From positions 1 to 34,225 of the forward strand of contig CAZTEB010000005.1 in the NCBI GenBank assembly GCA_964612735.1: a stretch of 34,225 bases of DNA. Reading direction: 5' to 3'. This DNA comes from CAZTEB01 sp964612735. GTDB taxonomy: Bacteria > Patescibacteriota > Microgenomatia > UBA1400 > PJMF01. The position numbers were made by a program, and so were the translations under genes. This document shows, piece after piece, positions 7,781-16,021 of the stretch (position 1 is the first letter of the stretch; the number at the start of each line of letters is the position of its first letter). Below the pieces are notes generated by a model, which saw nothing but the letters and a program-made list of their open reading frames with translations, was not told where the DNA came from and ran no database searches.

Positions 7781-9010
7781 TTACTTTGAGTACGACTGAA
7801 GTACCTCTGCAAGTGGTTTTAGCACGGTGTCTCTGTTAAATGTTTTCTGTACGAACTTCTTTCCAGCACTTCCCAACCTCTTCCTCAGCTTCAAATCCCG
7901 CATCATCACTTCCAGCTGCTTGGCTAAACTTTCAGCAGAATGTGGTTTGAATAGTAAGCCATTTTTCCTATGATTCACGATCTCTCGTTGAGGACCAAAG
8001 TCTGTAGTGATCACGGGTACACCCAGTGCCATCGCTTCAATAGTCGTCATCCCAAAACCATCGAGCTCCCAAGCTCGGGTGAAGGTAAAAATATCACTCG
8101 CAGCTACAATGCTCTGTTTACGTTCCTGAGTTATAAAGCCAGTAAAGTGTGTATGATCATTAACCTGCAACTCAGCTGCTTTGTCCATCAGAAGTGCTTT
8201 CGATGGTCCATCTCCAATTACTACCAATTTCCATTTTTTACTCACAGTAGGATTAGTTTTTATCAATGTGGCATAAGCTTCAATCACCAGCTCTACTTCA
8301 TTTTCACTCGCCAGTCTTCCCACATACGTAATGATCTTGTGCGATTCCAAAGAGTTTTTTTGTTTCCATTTTCGACCAGCTTTTCGCAGTGAGTCTAGCT
8401 CAGATTTCGAAAATGTTTGAGTGCTGGGATACACCAGCGTTATATTCTTCTTGGCAATGCTTGCATTTTTGTGCATACTCTGAATGGTCCATTTTGATGT
8501 TGAGATAAAGTGGCTTGGTAGGTTTTTTGTCAGAGAATACATCAATTTTGGAAAACCCCAGTTTTTCTTGAAGGTTGGTTCTAGGGGCCCAATCTCGATC
8601 CAGATTAGTGGTGTGGTGAGCGCAGTAACCAGTGGTGAGAATGTTAGTCTGTCGCTAAAACCTGGAAAGAGACAGATGACTTGTTCGTAGTTGTTTTGAA
8701 GTTTTTGTAGTGTTTGATAGCACCAAAGCAATGCGGGTGGCGCTGCAAAAAAATACTTTATCAGTCCTTTGTAGTTGCCGATAAAGTCAAGCCGATAGGG
8801 TGCTTTGATCAGAGAGACGGAAGTGATCCCACGGTCTTTGAAGTATTCTGAGTAGATATGTGCCACATGATCATTATTAGTTGCGACCGTTAAGCTGTAG
8901 CCTAGTTCTATGGCATACTCGATTAACGACAAAAGATACCACTCAGCACCCCCCATAGCAGGGGTATCAAGTAGCGTAAAAATGTGCGTATTACCTTTGG
9001 CGCGCTTCAT
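7781..9010 (-). CDS. GT4-family glycosyltransferase
   Basis: The 409-residue GT-B protein has the N-terminal donor loop TPAMGGAEWYLLSLIEYA, the inter-domain segment IITYVGRLASENEVELVIEAY, VVIGDGPSKALL, and a full C-terminal donor motif, ELDGFGMTTIEAMALGVPVITTDFG, with both glutamates of the EX7E pattern present. It is a retaining enzyme by family and is predicted cytoplasmic or peripheral to the membrane. It lies 42 nt behind the DegT-family gene on the same strand and has its own candidate -10 (TACAAT, 9026-9021), so it may be both co-transcribed and independently expressed. Acceptor and donor sugars are unknown. Confidence 0.9.
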   Translation of the reverse strand: MKRAKGNTHIFTLLDTPAMGGAEWYLLSLIEYAIELGYSLTVATNNDHVAHIYSEYFKDRGITSVSLIKAPYRLDFIGNYKGLIKYFFAAPPALLWCYQTLQKLQNNYEQVICLFPGFSDRLTFSPLVTALTTPLIWIEIGPLEPTFKKNWGFPKLMYSLTKNLPSHFISTSKWTIQSMHKNASIAKKNITLVYPSTQTFSKSELDSLRKAGRKWKQKNSLESHKIITYVGRLASENEVELVIEAYATLIKTNPTVSKKWKLVVIGDGPSKALLMDKAAELQVNDHTHFTGFITQERKQSIVAASDIFTFTRAWELDGFGMTTIEAMALGVPVITTDFGPQREIVNHRKNGLLFKPHSAESLAKQLEVMMRDLKLRKRLGSAGKKFVQKTFNRDTVLKPLAEVLQSYSK

Positions 9011-9020
9011 GGTGTGGTTT

Positions 9021-9026
9021 ATTGTA
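9021..9026 (-). promoter_or_regulatory. Candidate -10 box (TACAAT) of the GT4 gene
   Basis: TACAAT lies 10 nt before ATG 9010 on the minus strand. That would leave a leader of only a few bases, and no Shine-Dalgarno sequence is seen. Confidence 0.4.
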
Positions 9027-9052
9027 GCCGAAGACTGCGTCTCTTCCAGACG

Positions 9053-10234
9053 CTATTTTATGGAGAAGGTTGTAGTCAGTTGTTGCAGTTCTGCTTTGGT
9101 AAGCTCGGGGTTGTTTGCAAAGTAGAGGCCTTGATCATGAATGAGCTCAGCATTTGGACAAGCTCTTAGTTCGGCATCTAACTCAGTGTGTTTGGTGAAA
9201 AAAGGCTGCTGTGCAATGTTGCCACCAACGATTGGTCTTATCTCAACCTTGCTTTTACAAGCAGCTACTAGCTTTGATCGTATCTCTGGAGTCTTGCAGA
9301 CGAGTGGGAATGCAAAGTTTGAGATAGTGTCTAAGTGATCAAAACGCATTGGGTAATACCTATCATCGGCATATAACTTTTCTGCAAGTGTGAAAAAATT
9401 CTGCTGTCTTTTTTCTACTATTTCGTCAGCATACGAAAGTTGTTGTGTACCGAGAAATCCTGCGATTTCTGTTGGCCGCAGATTATAGCCTAAGTCGTAA
9501 AAGGTGTAGCGTGAGTAAAATCCTGAGTTGACCTTGTGAAGAGAGCGAATCTTCTTTTGATCTATCGTAGCTATGTTCCTATCCCAGCCATGGGCGCGAA
9601 CGACGCGCAGCATGTTGGCTAATTCCTCGTCATCAGTGCAGACCATACCACCCTCGATGGTTGATAAGTGATGACCTACATAAAAAGAGAAGGTGCTTGC
9701 TAGGCCAAAGTTGCCAAGTTTCTTCTGATTGTAGACACTGCCTAGTGACTCACACGAGTCCTCGATGAGAATAATATTGCGATCTTTACATAGCTGTACG
9801 ATCTCCTCGAGATCGTCGCAGAAGCCGAGTAAGTGCGTAATAAACAGGGCCTTGAGTGGAGTTTGTTCCAGCTTGGTTCGTAGCGTATCACTTGAGACAT
9901 TGAGCGTGTCTAACTCGACATCAACTGGTATGGGACGTAGACCAAGCTCTAAAAGTGGCATTACGTTAGTCGACCATGTCAGTGCCGAAAAGCCAACCTC
10001 ATCACCTGGTTGTAGCTTGCCCATATTCAATAGGGCTTGAATAAGTGCCAGGTTGGCCGAACTTCCGCTGTTTACAAAGATGCTATGACCTCGCCCTTGC
10101 CACTGGCTGAACTCAGTTTCAAACGAGCGACAGTGGTCATTGAAGCTTAGTATTGGAGTCTTGGCTATCATGGCTGATAGCGCTCGCTTTGATTGAGCTT
10201 CCTTATAGAAGGTTGATTTTATAAGCTTTATCAT
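9053..10234 (-). CDS. DegT/DnrJ/EryC1-family PLP enzyme with Lys-to-His change (ColD/RfbH-like)
   Basis: The 393-residue fold-type I PLP protein has VNSGSSANLALIQALL (54-69, phosphate loop), LIEDSCESLGS (Asp159) and SFYVGHHLSTIEGGMV (183-198). In sugar aminotransferases of this family the first residue of that HH pair is the Lys that binds PLP; here it is His188. The same change, at the same residue number, defines the sugar 3-dehydratase ColD, and a similar His is found in RfbH/SpnQ-type 3-dehydrases. The likely reaction is therefore removal of a 3-hydroxyl from an NDP-4-keto-6-deoxy sugar, not transamination. No RfbI-type reductase or sugar 4,6-dehydratase is in the window. TATAGT at 10251-10246 lies 11 nt before the ATG. 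Confidence 0.85.
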   Translation of the reverse strand: MIKLIKSTFYKEAQSKRALSAMIAKTPILSFNDHCRSFETEFSQWQGRGHSIFVNSGSSANLALIQALLNMGKLQPGDEVGFSALTWSTNVMPLLELGLRPIPVDVELDTLNVSSDTLRTKLEQTPLKALFITHLLGFCDDLEEIVQLCKDRNIILIEDSCESLGSVYNQKKLGNFGLASTFSFYVGHHLSTIEGGMVCTDDEELANMLRVVRAHGWDRNIATIDQKKIRSLHKVNSGFYSRYTFYDLGYNLRPTEIAGFLGTQQLSYADEIVEKRQQNFFTLAEKLYADDRYYPMRFDHLDTISNFAFPLVCKTPEIRSKLVAACKSKVEIRPIVGGNIAQQPFFTKHTELDAELRACPNAELIHDQGLYFANNPELTKAELQQLTTTFSIK

Positions 10235-10245
10235 GGTTTTGGTGT

Positions 10246-10251
10246 ACTATA
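10246..10251 (-). promoter_or_regulatory. Candidate -10 box (TATAGT) of the DegT-family gene
   Basis: TATAGT on the minus strand is 11 nt before ATG 10234, implying a very short leader. The divergent GT2 gene has TATATC at 10292-10297, 12 nt before its ATG 10310. Confidence 0.45.
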
Positions 10252-10309
10252 TATCAGACTATTCTAGCGCATTACAAAGTAATGTCTTGGGTATATCAAA
10301 AATGCAGCT

Positions 10310-12511
10310 ATGAACATTTCTCTCATCATCACGGTGCTAAACGAAGCAGATTCGCTGGAGGCTTTGTTGGTGAGCGTTGAAGAACAGCGGCGAAGACCCG
10401 ATGAAGTGGTGATCGTAGACGGTGGTTCTAGTGATGGGACTTGGGAGCAGTTACAAGCCTGGCAGCAAAAGTGGCAGCGGCAAAAAACTTCAAAAACGCT
10501 CTCAATTCAAGTCGCCCAACAGCACGGCAATCGTAGTGTGGGTCGTAATCACGCTATAGAGCTAGCTAGCTACGATTGGTTGGCAGTTACTGATGCCGGC
10601 TGCGTGTTAGATACTAACTGGCTGCACGAACTCGAGGCGACTGCCAATGCCAATCCAGAAGCTCAAGTGATCGCTGGTTACTATCAGGGTGAGGCTGTCA
10701 CATCTTTTCAACAAGCTGTAGTGCCGTATGCCTTAGTGATGCCAGATCGAGTCGATCCGGAGTCATTTTTGCCGGCTACTCGTTCAATGATGCTCCATCG
10801 ATTGGTGTGGGAGAAGTACGACAGTTTCGACGAGTCATTATCAGATAATGAAGATTATGCACTTGCTCGAGAGCTCAAGGCTGGTGGGGAAACGATAGTG
10901 TTTGCACGACAGGCTGTAGTTTGGTGGCGACCGCCGAGTGATCTACTTTCTTTCTTTTGGATGCTGCTGCGTTTTGCTCGTGGTGATGCTCAAGCAGGTC
11001 TATTTCGCCCCAAGGTCCTACTGCTTTTCTTGAGATATGTGATTGGCGTTGTAACAACTGGAGTTTTGTTTCTAGTAAATGTCTGGCTAGCGCTGAGCTT
11101 TGTGATTAGTACTAGTAGCTTGTACGCAGGTTGGGCTGTCGTGAAAAATAAACGCTTCGTGCCAAATGGTTGGAGATGGTTGCCGACGCTGCAACTGGTA
11201 AGTGATGGGGCAGTGATGATCGGGACACTCTGGGGCTTGGTGAAACGACGAGCGGGACTTGTATTCATGGCTCTCTTTATTCTCAGCTCGATACTCTACT
11301 TAGCAGGTGTGATGCGAGTTGGTACCGCTATCTGGGGTGATACCCATTACTACTACGCTTACACTCGGTCGTTGGTGATGGATGGCGACATTGATTTTTA
11401 CAATGAGTCACAGCATCCTGAGTTTGGCTTCCCCAATGGCCAAGTGATTATCGAACAGACCAGTAGAACCGAGAACGTCTTTTCCCCAGGCGCGCCACTG
11501 CTGTGGCTGCCTGGGTTCTTAGTGGGGCGAGCTTTAACCCAAGTGGCAAACGTCGCTGGCGCTACTCTACCAACCGATGGTTATTCACTACTGACTCAGG
11601 TGACTGTTGGTGTGAGTACTGTGTTGATGAGCGTAGCGGGCTTGTGGCTAGTGTATAGGTCACTGCTTACTCTTGGTAAACGAAATGGTGATGTGCTTGC
11701 ACAAAACTCTCAAGCAAGGTGGTTGACTGTCACTACGTTATTGGTAGCTACACCAGTTTTTTTCTACACGGCGCTCGATCCTTTTAACTCGCACTCGGCG
11801 TCGTTACTGTTGTCATCACTGGCACTGTGGTTGAGCACTCGACTATTGGTCAGTACTACTCATCAGCGCTTGGCATTGTGGTTGTGTTTGGGGGTGGCGT
11901 TGGGATGGTTGGGATTAGTGCGCAATCAAGACATATTGTTGGTGTTGCCGATTGGGTTAGTAATACTGTTTAGAGCATTGCAGCAGCGATCGGCTTATGA
12001 GCTAAAGCAGTTAGTTTTGTTTAGTATCGGAGTTATCTCTATCTTCAGTATTCAGGTAGCTACTACCTACTATCTCTACGGTCAGTTTGGGAGCCCCTAT
12101 ACCTTGCGTGGTCAAATGCTAAATTGGGGACAACCTGACATTATTCGTGTGTTGTTCTCGCAGGGAAATGGATTGTTGTACTTTGCACCTGCGCTTCTAC
12201 TTGCTCTGTATGGATTGGTAAAAACAGCACTTCAAAAGAATGAATCACTACTGCGAACGCTAGCTATGGCTGGCCTGTCATACTTCTTGCTTGAGCTCTA
12301 TGTGATCGCCAGCTGGGGACCAGAAATCGTAGGCGGCCCGTATGGTTCAAGGATGTTTATGGGTACACTGCCGTGGCTGGCGGTAGGATTATTCGCAACC
12401 TTAGCGAGCATATGGTCGAAAAAAGCATGGAGATTTTCCACGTTGTTATTGCTTGCTTTGGCAGCAAGTTGGAGCTGGTGGCAGACAGCTGTGATGCTGA
12501 TGAGGTACTAA
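10310..12511 (+). CDS. GT2 glycosyltransferase fused to a GT-C-like membrane domain
   Basis: The 733-residue protein joins two enzymes. Residues 1-230 are a GT2 (GT-A) catalytic domain: IITVLNEADSLEALLVSV, VIVDGGSSDGTWE, VTDAGCVLDTNW (DxD region) and SDNEDYALAREL (general-base ED). Residues 240-300 hold hydrophobic segments like those of polyprenyl-phosphate GT2 enzymes. From about 320 a polytopic domain begins with an acidic extracellular loop (WGDTHYYYAYTRSLVMDGDIDF) and ten or so hydrophobic helices, as in PMT/ArnT-type GT-C enzymes. A plausible role is to charge a polyprenyl phosphate with a sugar and then use it outside the membrane, in one polypeptide. Its stop overlaps the next start by one base (TAATG). 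Confidence 0.82.
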   Translation: MNISLIITVLNEADSLEALLVSVEEQRRRPDEVVIVDGGSSDGTWEQLQAWQQKWQRQKTSKTLSIQVAQQHGNRSVGRNHAIELASYDWLAVTDAGCVLDTNWLHELEATANANPEAQVIAGYYQGEAVTSFQQAVVPYALVMPDRVDPESFLPATRSMMLHRLVWEKYDSFDESLSDNEDYALARELKAGGETIVFARQAVVWWRPPSDLLSFFWMLLRFARGDAQAGLFRPKVLLLFLRYVIGVVTTGVLFLVNVWLALSFVISTSSLYAGWAVVKNKRFVPNGWRWLPTLQLVSDGAVMIGTLWGLVKRRAGLVFMALFILSSILYLAGVMRVGTAIWGDTHYYYAYTRSLVMDGDIDFYNESQHPEFGFPNGQVIIEQTSRTENVFSPGAPLLWLPGFLVGRALTQVANVAGATLPTDGYSLLTQVTVGVSTVLMSVAGLWLVYRSLLTLGKRNGDVLAQNSQARWLTVTTLLVATPVFFYTALDPFNSHSASLLLSSLALWLSTRLLVSTTHQRLALWLCLGVALGWLGLVRNQDILLVLPIGLVILFRALQQRSAYELKQLVLFSIGVISIFSIQVATTYYLYGQFGSPYTLRGQMLNWGQPDIIRVLFSQGNGLLYFAPALLLALYGLVKTALQKNESLLRTLAMAGLSYFLLELYVIASWGPEIVGGPYGSRMFMGTLPWLAVGLFATLASIWSKKAWRFSTLLLLALAASWSWWQTAVMLMRY

Positions 12512-14094
12512 TGTCAACAGGTTTGTTTTTAGTTTTTCAGCGCTATGCTTCAAAAATAGCAGTGATCGGCTTTCTGCTCTTCACCTCACTTTTCTACTTT
12601 CAACAACTCAATTTCAACACCTCAGACCTTGGCCGACACATCACTAACGGCCGCGTCATCTTAGAGACAAAGCAGGTGCTCTCGACTAATTATTACTCTT
12701 ACACACATCCTGATTTTCCTAGCGTTAATCATCACTGGTTGTTTGGCGTACTAGTGTATCTGATCCATCAGCTTGCTGGCTTCATAGGAATTACGGTATT
12801 TGCCGCAGTACTTGGTGTGACTACCATGGCTTTGTGCCTAGACTTGGCTCGCAGAAAAACAAACTGGAAGTATGCAGTACTGGCTGGAGTAGTACTACTG
12901 CCGTTGATTACTACTAGGATTGAGCCGAGGCCGGAGTTAGTTAGTTTGCTCGGCGTTAGCTTATTTATATGGCTGCTAGATCGCTATGCTAGCAAACACA
13001 TTTCTTTCACACAGCTGACTACGGCCATAGTTGGTTTTCAGATTTTGTGGGTGAACACTCATCTCTTTTTTATCTTTGGTCCATTTGTAGTGGGAGCGTG
13101 GTGGTTGGAGACTTTTTTTACACACTGGTTAAGTGAGCGGCGTCAGTCATTAGTTCGAGCTTCTGTCTTGTTGGCAGTCGTTTCGGCAGCTTGTTGTATT
13201 CATCCTGCTGGCATCTGGGGAGCGCTGCAGCCACTTCGTATTTTTGAAAACTATGGTTATGAGATTCTTGAGAATCAAAGCCTGTGGTTTGTAATCCAGA
13301 GGCTAGGTCAGCCGGTGTATTGGTATGGGTTACTGTTGGTTGGCTTGAGTACTTTGCTACAGATCGGTACTACTAAGTATAAGAACTGGAAAGGTGAAAT
13401 CAGTGTGGTCGTCTATTTAGTCACTTTTGGAGTGATGACTTTGATGATCAATCGCGCGCTACCATTTTTCGGCGTGATAGTGTTGCCGATTTTTGCCGTG
13501 CACCTAAAGAGATTTTTTGATCGCTATTATCAACAACTACACGTAGTACTTCGATCAGACGTTGGAGCTGCAGTACTAGGCGTGCTTGGATTTGGTGGTG
13601 TTGCTCTTGCTGGTCTGAGTGGCATGTGGTGGCCTTTGGGTTCGAGGTTTGGTTTGGGCCTACTTCCTAGTTCAAGTGCTTCTGCGGACTTTTTCAAAGA
13701 CCACAGCATTCAAGGTCTCATCTTTAACAACTACGATATAGGGGGATACCTGATTTATCATCTCTATCCTGACCAAAAGGTATTCGTAGATAATCGGCCC
13801 GAATCCTATCCAGCTGACTTTTTCAGTGATGAGTACATTGCAGCACAAGAAGACGAAGAACGATGGCAACAACTTTTGGAGCAGCATGATTTTAATGCTA
13901 TTTACTTTTATCGTCACGATCTGACTCCGTGGGCTCAGCCATTTTTAATCAAGCGTCTTCATGATCCGCTGTGGGTGCCGGTGTTTGTAGATGCGTACAG
14001 TATTATTTTTGTGAAAGACGCCCAGCAAAACCAGCAGTTGATCAAAGAGTTTGAGTTACCCAGCGAGTTGTTTGGAGAAACTAGGGTAGAATAG
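12511..14094 (+). CDS. GT-C-like polytopic membrane glycosyltransferase
   Basis: The 527-residue protein starts at ATG 12511, sharing the final A of the upstream TAA. A start at 12373 would place 46 residues antisense in frame to the previous gene and is rejected. An N-terminal TM helix is followed by an acidic loop (NFNTSDLGRHITNGRVIL), about ten further hydrophobic segments, and a C-terminal soluble domain of roughly 130 residues (YLIYHLYPDQKVFVDNRPESYP ... FNAIYFYRHD). This matches GT-C-like proteins abundant in CPR genomes. The acceptor is unknown. Co-transcription with the GT2/GT-C fusion suggests a joint pathway. Confidence 0.75.
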   Translation: MSTGLFLVFQRYASKIAVIGFLLFTSLFYFQQLNFNTSDLGRHITNGRVILETKQVLSTNYYSYTHPDFPSVNHHWLFGVLVYLIHQLAGFIGITVFAAVLGVTTMALCLDLARRKTNWKYAVLAGVVLLPLITTRIEPRPELVSLLGVSLFIWLLDRYASKHISFTQLTTAIVGFQILWVNTHLFFIFGPFVVGAWWLETFFTHWLSERRQSLVRASVLLAVVSAACCIHPAGIWGALQPLRIFENYGYEILENQSLWFVIQRLGQPVYWYGLLLVGLSTLLQIGTTKYKNWKGEISVVVYLVTFGVMTLMINRALPFFGVIVLPIFAVHLKRFFDRYYQQLHVVLRSDVGAAVLGVLGFGGVALAGLSGMWWPLGSRFGLGLLPSSSASADFFKDHSIQGLIFNNYDIGGYLIYHLYPDQKVFVDNRPESYPADFFSDEYIAAQEDEERWQQLLEQHDFNAIYFYRHDLTPWAQPFLIKRLHDPLWVPVFVDAYSIIFVKDAQQNQQLIKEFELPSELFGETRVE

Positions 14095-15039
14095 ATGGTG
14101 ATGAAACCAAGTAAAACAGTCATCTTTCTCTCGCTCGTTGCAGCAGCGACGTTGTGGAGTTCCTCGCCAGTCGTTAATAAGATATTGCTCAAAGAATTAC
14201 CTCCATTGACCGTGGCGTTTTACAGATATTTTTTCGCACTCGTAGTGATGTTGCCGTTCTTCTTTGGTGAGTTAAAGAAGAATCCTCCGATTACTTGGCA
14301 GCTGATTGGAATTAGTTTGTTGGCTACAGCAAACGTGACAATCTTTCTTTTTGGTTTGAGGCTAACTGTGCCTAACGCTTCTTCAATTTTGTATGCAACT
14401 ACTCCATTGCTAGTTACTCTCTATGCAATGCCACTCCTTAAGGAATATCCATCGCTTAGAAAAAGTGTGGGAGTTGGGATTGGTTTGGTTGGTGCGTTGA
14501 TGGTGATAGTGCTGCCTGCACTGCGGCAAAACCAAGAGCTGTTTGGCAATTGGTTGGGAAATCTGATTATTTTCACTGCCGTTAACACGTGGGCAGGATA
14601 TACGATTGGCTCTCGATATCTAAGTGCTCATAAAGGTTATACGTCACGATTTATCATGATCTTTTCGTTCATGGTAGCCACAGTGGTGTTGGCGCCACTA
14701 ATGATAGGCATAGAGGGGGTGAATATTGCCTCAGCTCTACGACCAGAGTTTTTAGCACTTCATCTCTACATGGCGTTATTTGTGACAGTGGTGACATACT
14801 TTTTGTACCAGTGGGCGATCAGTCACAGCTCGGCTAGCACTGCTTCATTGATGGGTTACATCCAACCACCAACCACCTTTGTATTAGCATGGTTGTTTTT
14901 GGGAGATAGATTGACGTTTGGTATGGCAGTAGGAGCTGCTTTGGCATTGATCGGAGTGTATGTGGCTACCGAGACTGCGAAGACGAGTAAAGTGGAGTCA
15001 CTAAAATTATTTTTCAGATCACTTTTGAAGCAATCATAA
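14095..15039 (+). CDS. EamA-family (DMT superfamily) transporter
   Basis: The 314-residue protein contains two tandem EamA repeats of five TM helices. Repeat one includes LWSSSPVVNKILLKELPPLTVAFYRYFFA; repeat two includes LIIFTAVNTWAGYTIGSRYL and ends LMGYIQPPTTFVLAWLFLGDRLTFG. DMT transporters move metabolites such as amino acids or nucleotide precursors across the inner membrane; substrate cannot be predicted. ATG 14095 directly follows the TAG of the upstream gene. ATG 14101 is an alternative, with TAGAAT at 14087-14092 as a possible -10 for a leaderless message. It overlaps the convergent DUF2177 gene by 26 nt at its 3' end. Confidence 0.9.
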   Translation: MVMKPSKTVIFLSLVAAATLWSSSPVVNKILLKELPPLTVAFYRYFFALVVMLPFFFGELKKNPPITWQLIGISLLATANVTIFLFGLRLTVPNASSILYATTPLLVTLYAMPLLKEYPSLRKSVGVGIGLVGALMVIVLPALRQNQELFGNWLGNLIIFTAVNTWAGYTIGSRYLSAHKGYTSRFIMIFSFMVATVVLAPLMIGIEGVNIASALRPEFLALHLYMALFVTVVTYFLYQWAISHSSASTASLMGYIQPPTTFVLAWLFLGDRLTFGMAVGAALALIGVYVATETAKTSKVESLKLFFRSLLKQS

Positions 15040-15421
15040 AACTGATTCCCGCTACCACCGCAGTTAGCGCCGTTCCCCAAGCTACATCGATTACCACTAT
15101 CTGCCACGGCCAGTCCTTCAAAGTAGCCCAGTTAGTCAGATCGTAGGTCATGTAGGTGAGGAAGCCAAAGAGTGCTCCGTTTATTAGAGCTCGCTGTGGT
15201 GAGGCCTCACGTAGTGCGGGCACTAGCGCAAAGAACAGAATCCCTACTATATACAGTGCGTAGAAAAGCAAGGCAGCTGGCCAAACTACAGTAGTTGCCA
15301 AGAGATGACCGAGATAGTTGTTATACAGTTTGCGGGCGATGAAGCCTAACCAAATTACGTCTATGCCAAAAAAGACCCCAGTGGTAATTACATATAAAAG
15401 CGCGTATTGAGTAAGTTGCAT
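15014..15421 (-). CDS. DUF2177 family membrane protein
   Basis: The 135-residue, four-TM protein has the conserved features of DUF2177: FGIDVIWLGFIARKLY near the N-terminus, GALFGFLTYMTYDLTNWATLKDWP in the middle and VIDVAWGTALTAVVAG near the end. Function is unknown. TATACT at 15433-15428 sits exactly 6 nt before the ATG. The 3' end overlaps the convergent transporter gene by 26 nt, so the two mRNAs would be complementary there. Confidence 0.9.
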   Translation of the reverse strand: MQLTQYALLYVITTGVFFGIDVIWLGFIARKLYNNYLGHLLATTVVWPAALLFYALYIVGILFFALVPALREASPQRALINGALFGFLTYMTYDLTNWATLKDWPWQIVVIDVAWGTALTAVVAGISFMIASKVI

Positions 15422-15427
15422 ACCCCT

Positions 15428-15433
15428 AGTATA
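15428..15433 (-). promoter_or_regulatory. -10 box (TATACT) of the DUF2177 gene
   Basis: TATACT on the minus strand is followed by AGGGGT and then ATG 15421, giving a predicted start at or beside the ATG. The AGGGGT is too close to the ATG to act as a Shine-Dalgarno site. Confidence 0.6.
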
Positions 15434-15444
15434 CCTAGATTTGG

Positions 15445-15450
15445 TAGACT
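15445..15450 (+). promoter_or_regulatory. -10 box (TAGACT) of the rdgB-type gene
   Basis: TAGACT is 7 nt before ATG 15458, with no Shine-Dalgarno sequence. It is divergent from, and 11 bp away from, the TATACT of the DUF2177 gene. Confidence 0.5.
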
Positions 15451-15457
15451 ACCTCCA

Positions 15458-16006
15458 ATGCAAAAAGTATATTTTGTAACAGGCAACGAAGGAAAGTTTA
15501 AAGAAGTTCAAGCGTTCTTGGGAGATGTGGTTGAGCGAGTCGAAGCTGATACCACCGAGGTTCAGTCTATCAGCGTCTCAGAAATCGCAGCCCTCAAAGC
15601 TAAAGAAGCCTATGCCCAGCTCCACAAGCCGGTCTTGGTAGAAGACACGGGATTGGCTATTACTGCTTGGAATGGTTTGCCGGGACCATTGATCAAGTGG
15701 TTTTTAAAGACAGTACACACGGATGGCTTGTGTCGGATGTTGAGTGAGTTTCAAGATCGCTCGGCCGTGGCGACTACGGTGTTTGGTTACTTTGATGGTG
15801 AAGAATTGATGACGTTTGTCGGTGAAGTGGCTGGTAGTATTGCGGATGCTCCTCGTGGTGACAATGGCTTTGGCTGGGATACTGTTTTCATTCCCAAAGG
15901 TGGTGACAAGACCTTTGCGCAGATGACGATGGAAGAGAAAACGGCTGTCTCGATGCGGGGTCGGGCTTTGGAGAAGTTGAAGGTGTGGTTGGAGGAGCGA
16001 AGCTAG
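15458..16006 (+). CDS. rdgB: XTP/dITP pyrophosphatase (RdgB/HAM1 family)
   Basis: This enzyme hydrolyses XTP, ITP and dITP to monophosphates and so keeps deaminated purines out of DNA and RNA. The 182-residue protein shows YFVTGNEGKFKEVQAFLG at the N-terminus (family TxNxxKxxE), VLVEDTGLAITAWNGLPGPLIKWFL (substrate pocket, metal-binding ED), and FGWDTVFIPKGGDKTFAQM (FGYDPxFxP equivalent, with Trp for Tyr and Thr for Pro). A longer frame starting at 15407 would run into the divergent promoter; ATG 15458 matches the family start and the leaderless spacing. It converges on the SHMT-like gene with 11 nt between the stops. Confidence 0.92.
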   Translation: MQKVYFVTGNEGKFKEVQAFLGDVVERVEADTTEVQSISVSEIAALKAKEAYAQLHKPVLVEDTGLAITAWNGLPGPLIKWFLKTVHTDGLCRMLSEFQDRSAVATTVFGYFDGEELMTFVGEVAGSIADAPRGDNGFGWDTVFIPKGGDKTFAQMTMEEKTAVSMRGRALEKLKVWLEERS

Positions 16007-16021
16007 CAAGATCTTTGCTAG
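16003..16021. terminator. 7-bp hairpin containing both stops of a convergent pair
   Basis: CTAGCAA-GATCT-TTGCTAG is a perfect 7-bp inverted repeat with a 5-nt loop. The left arm holds the TAG of the rdgB-type gene (16004-16006) and the right arm holds the TAG of the SHMT-like gene (16020-16018). It would form in transcripts from either side. There is no T-run, so intrinsic termination is uncertain; it may protect 3' ends. Confidence 0.4.

Noticed and set aside
12373..12510. N-terminal extension of the second GT-C protein
   Set aside because: It lies entirely within the upstream gene in another frame, and the TAATG overlap at 12511 gives a natural start.
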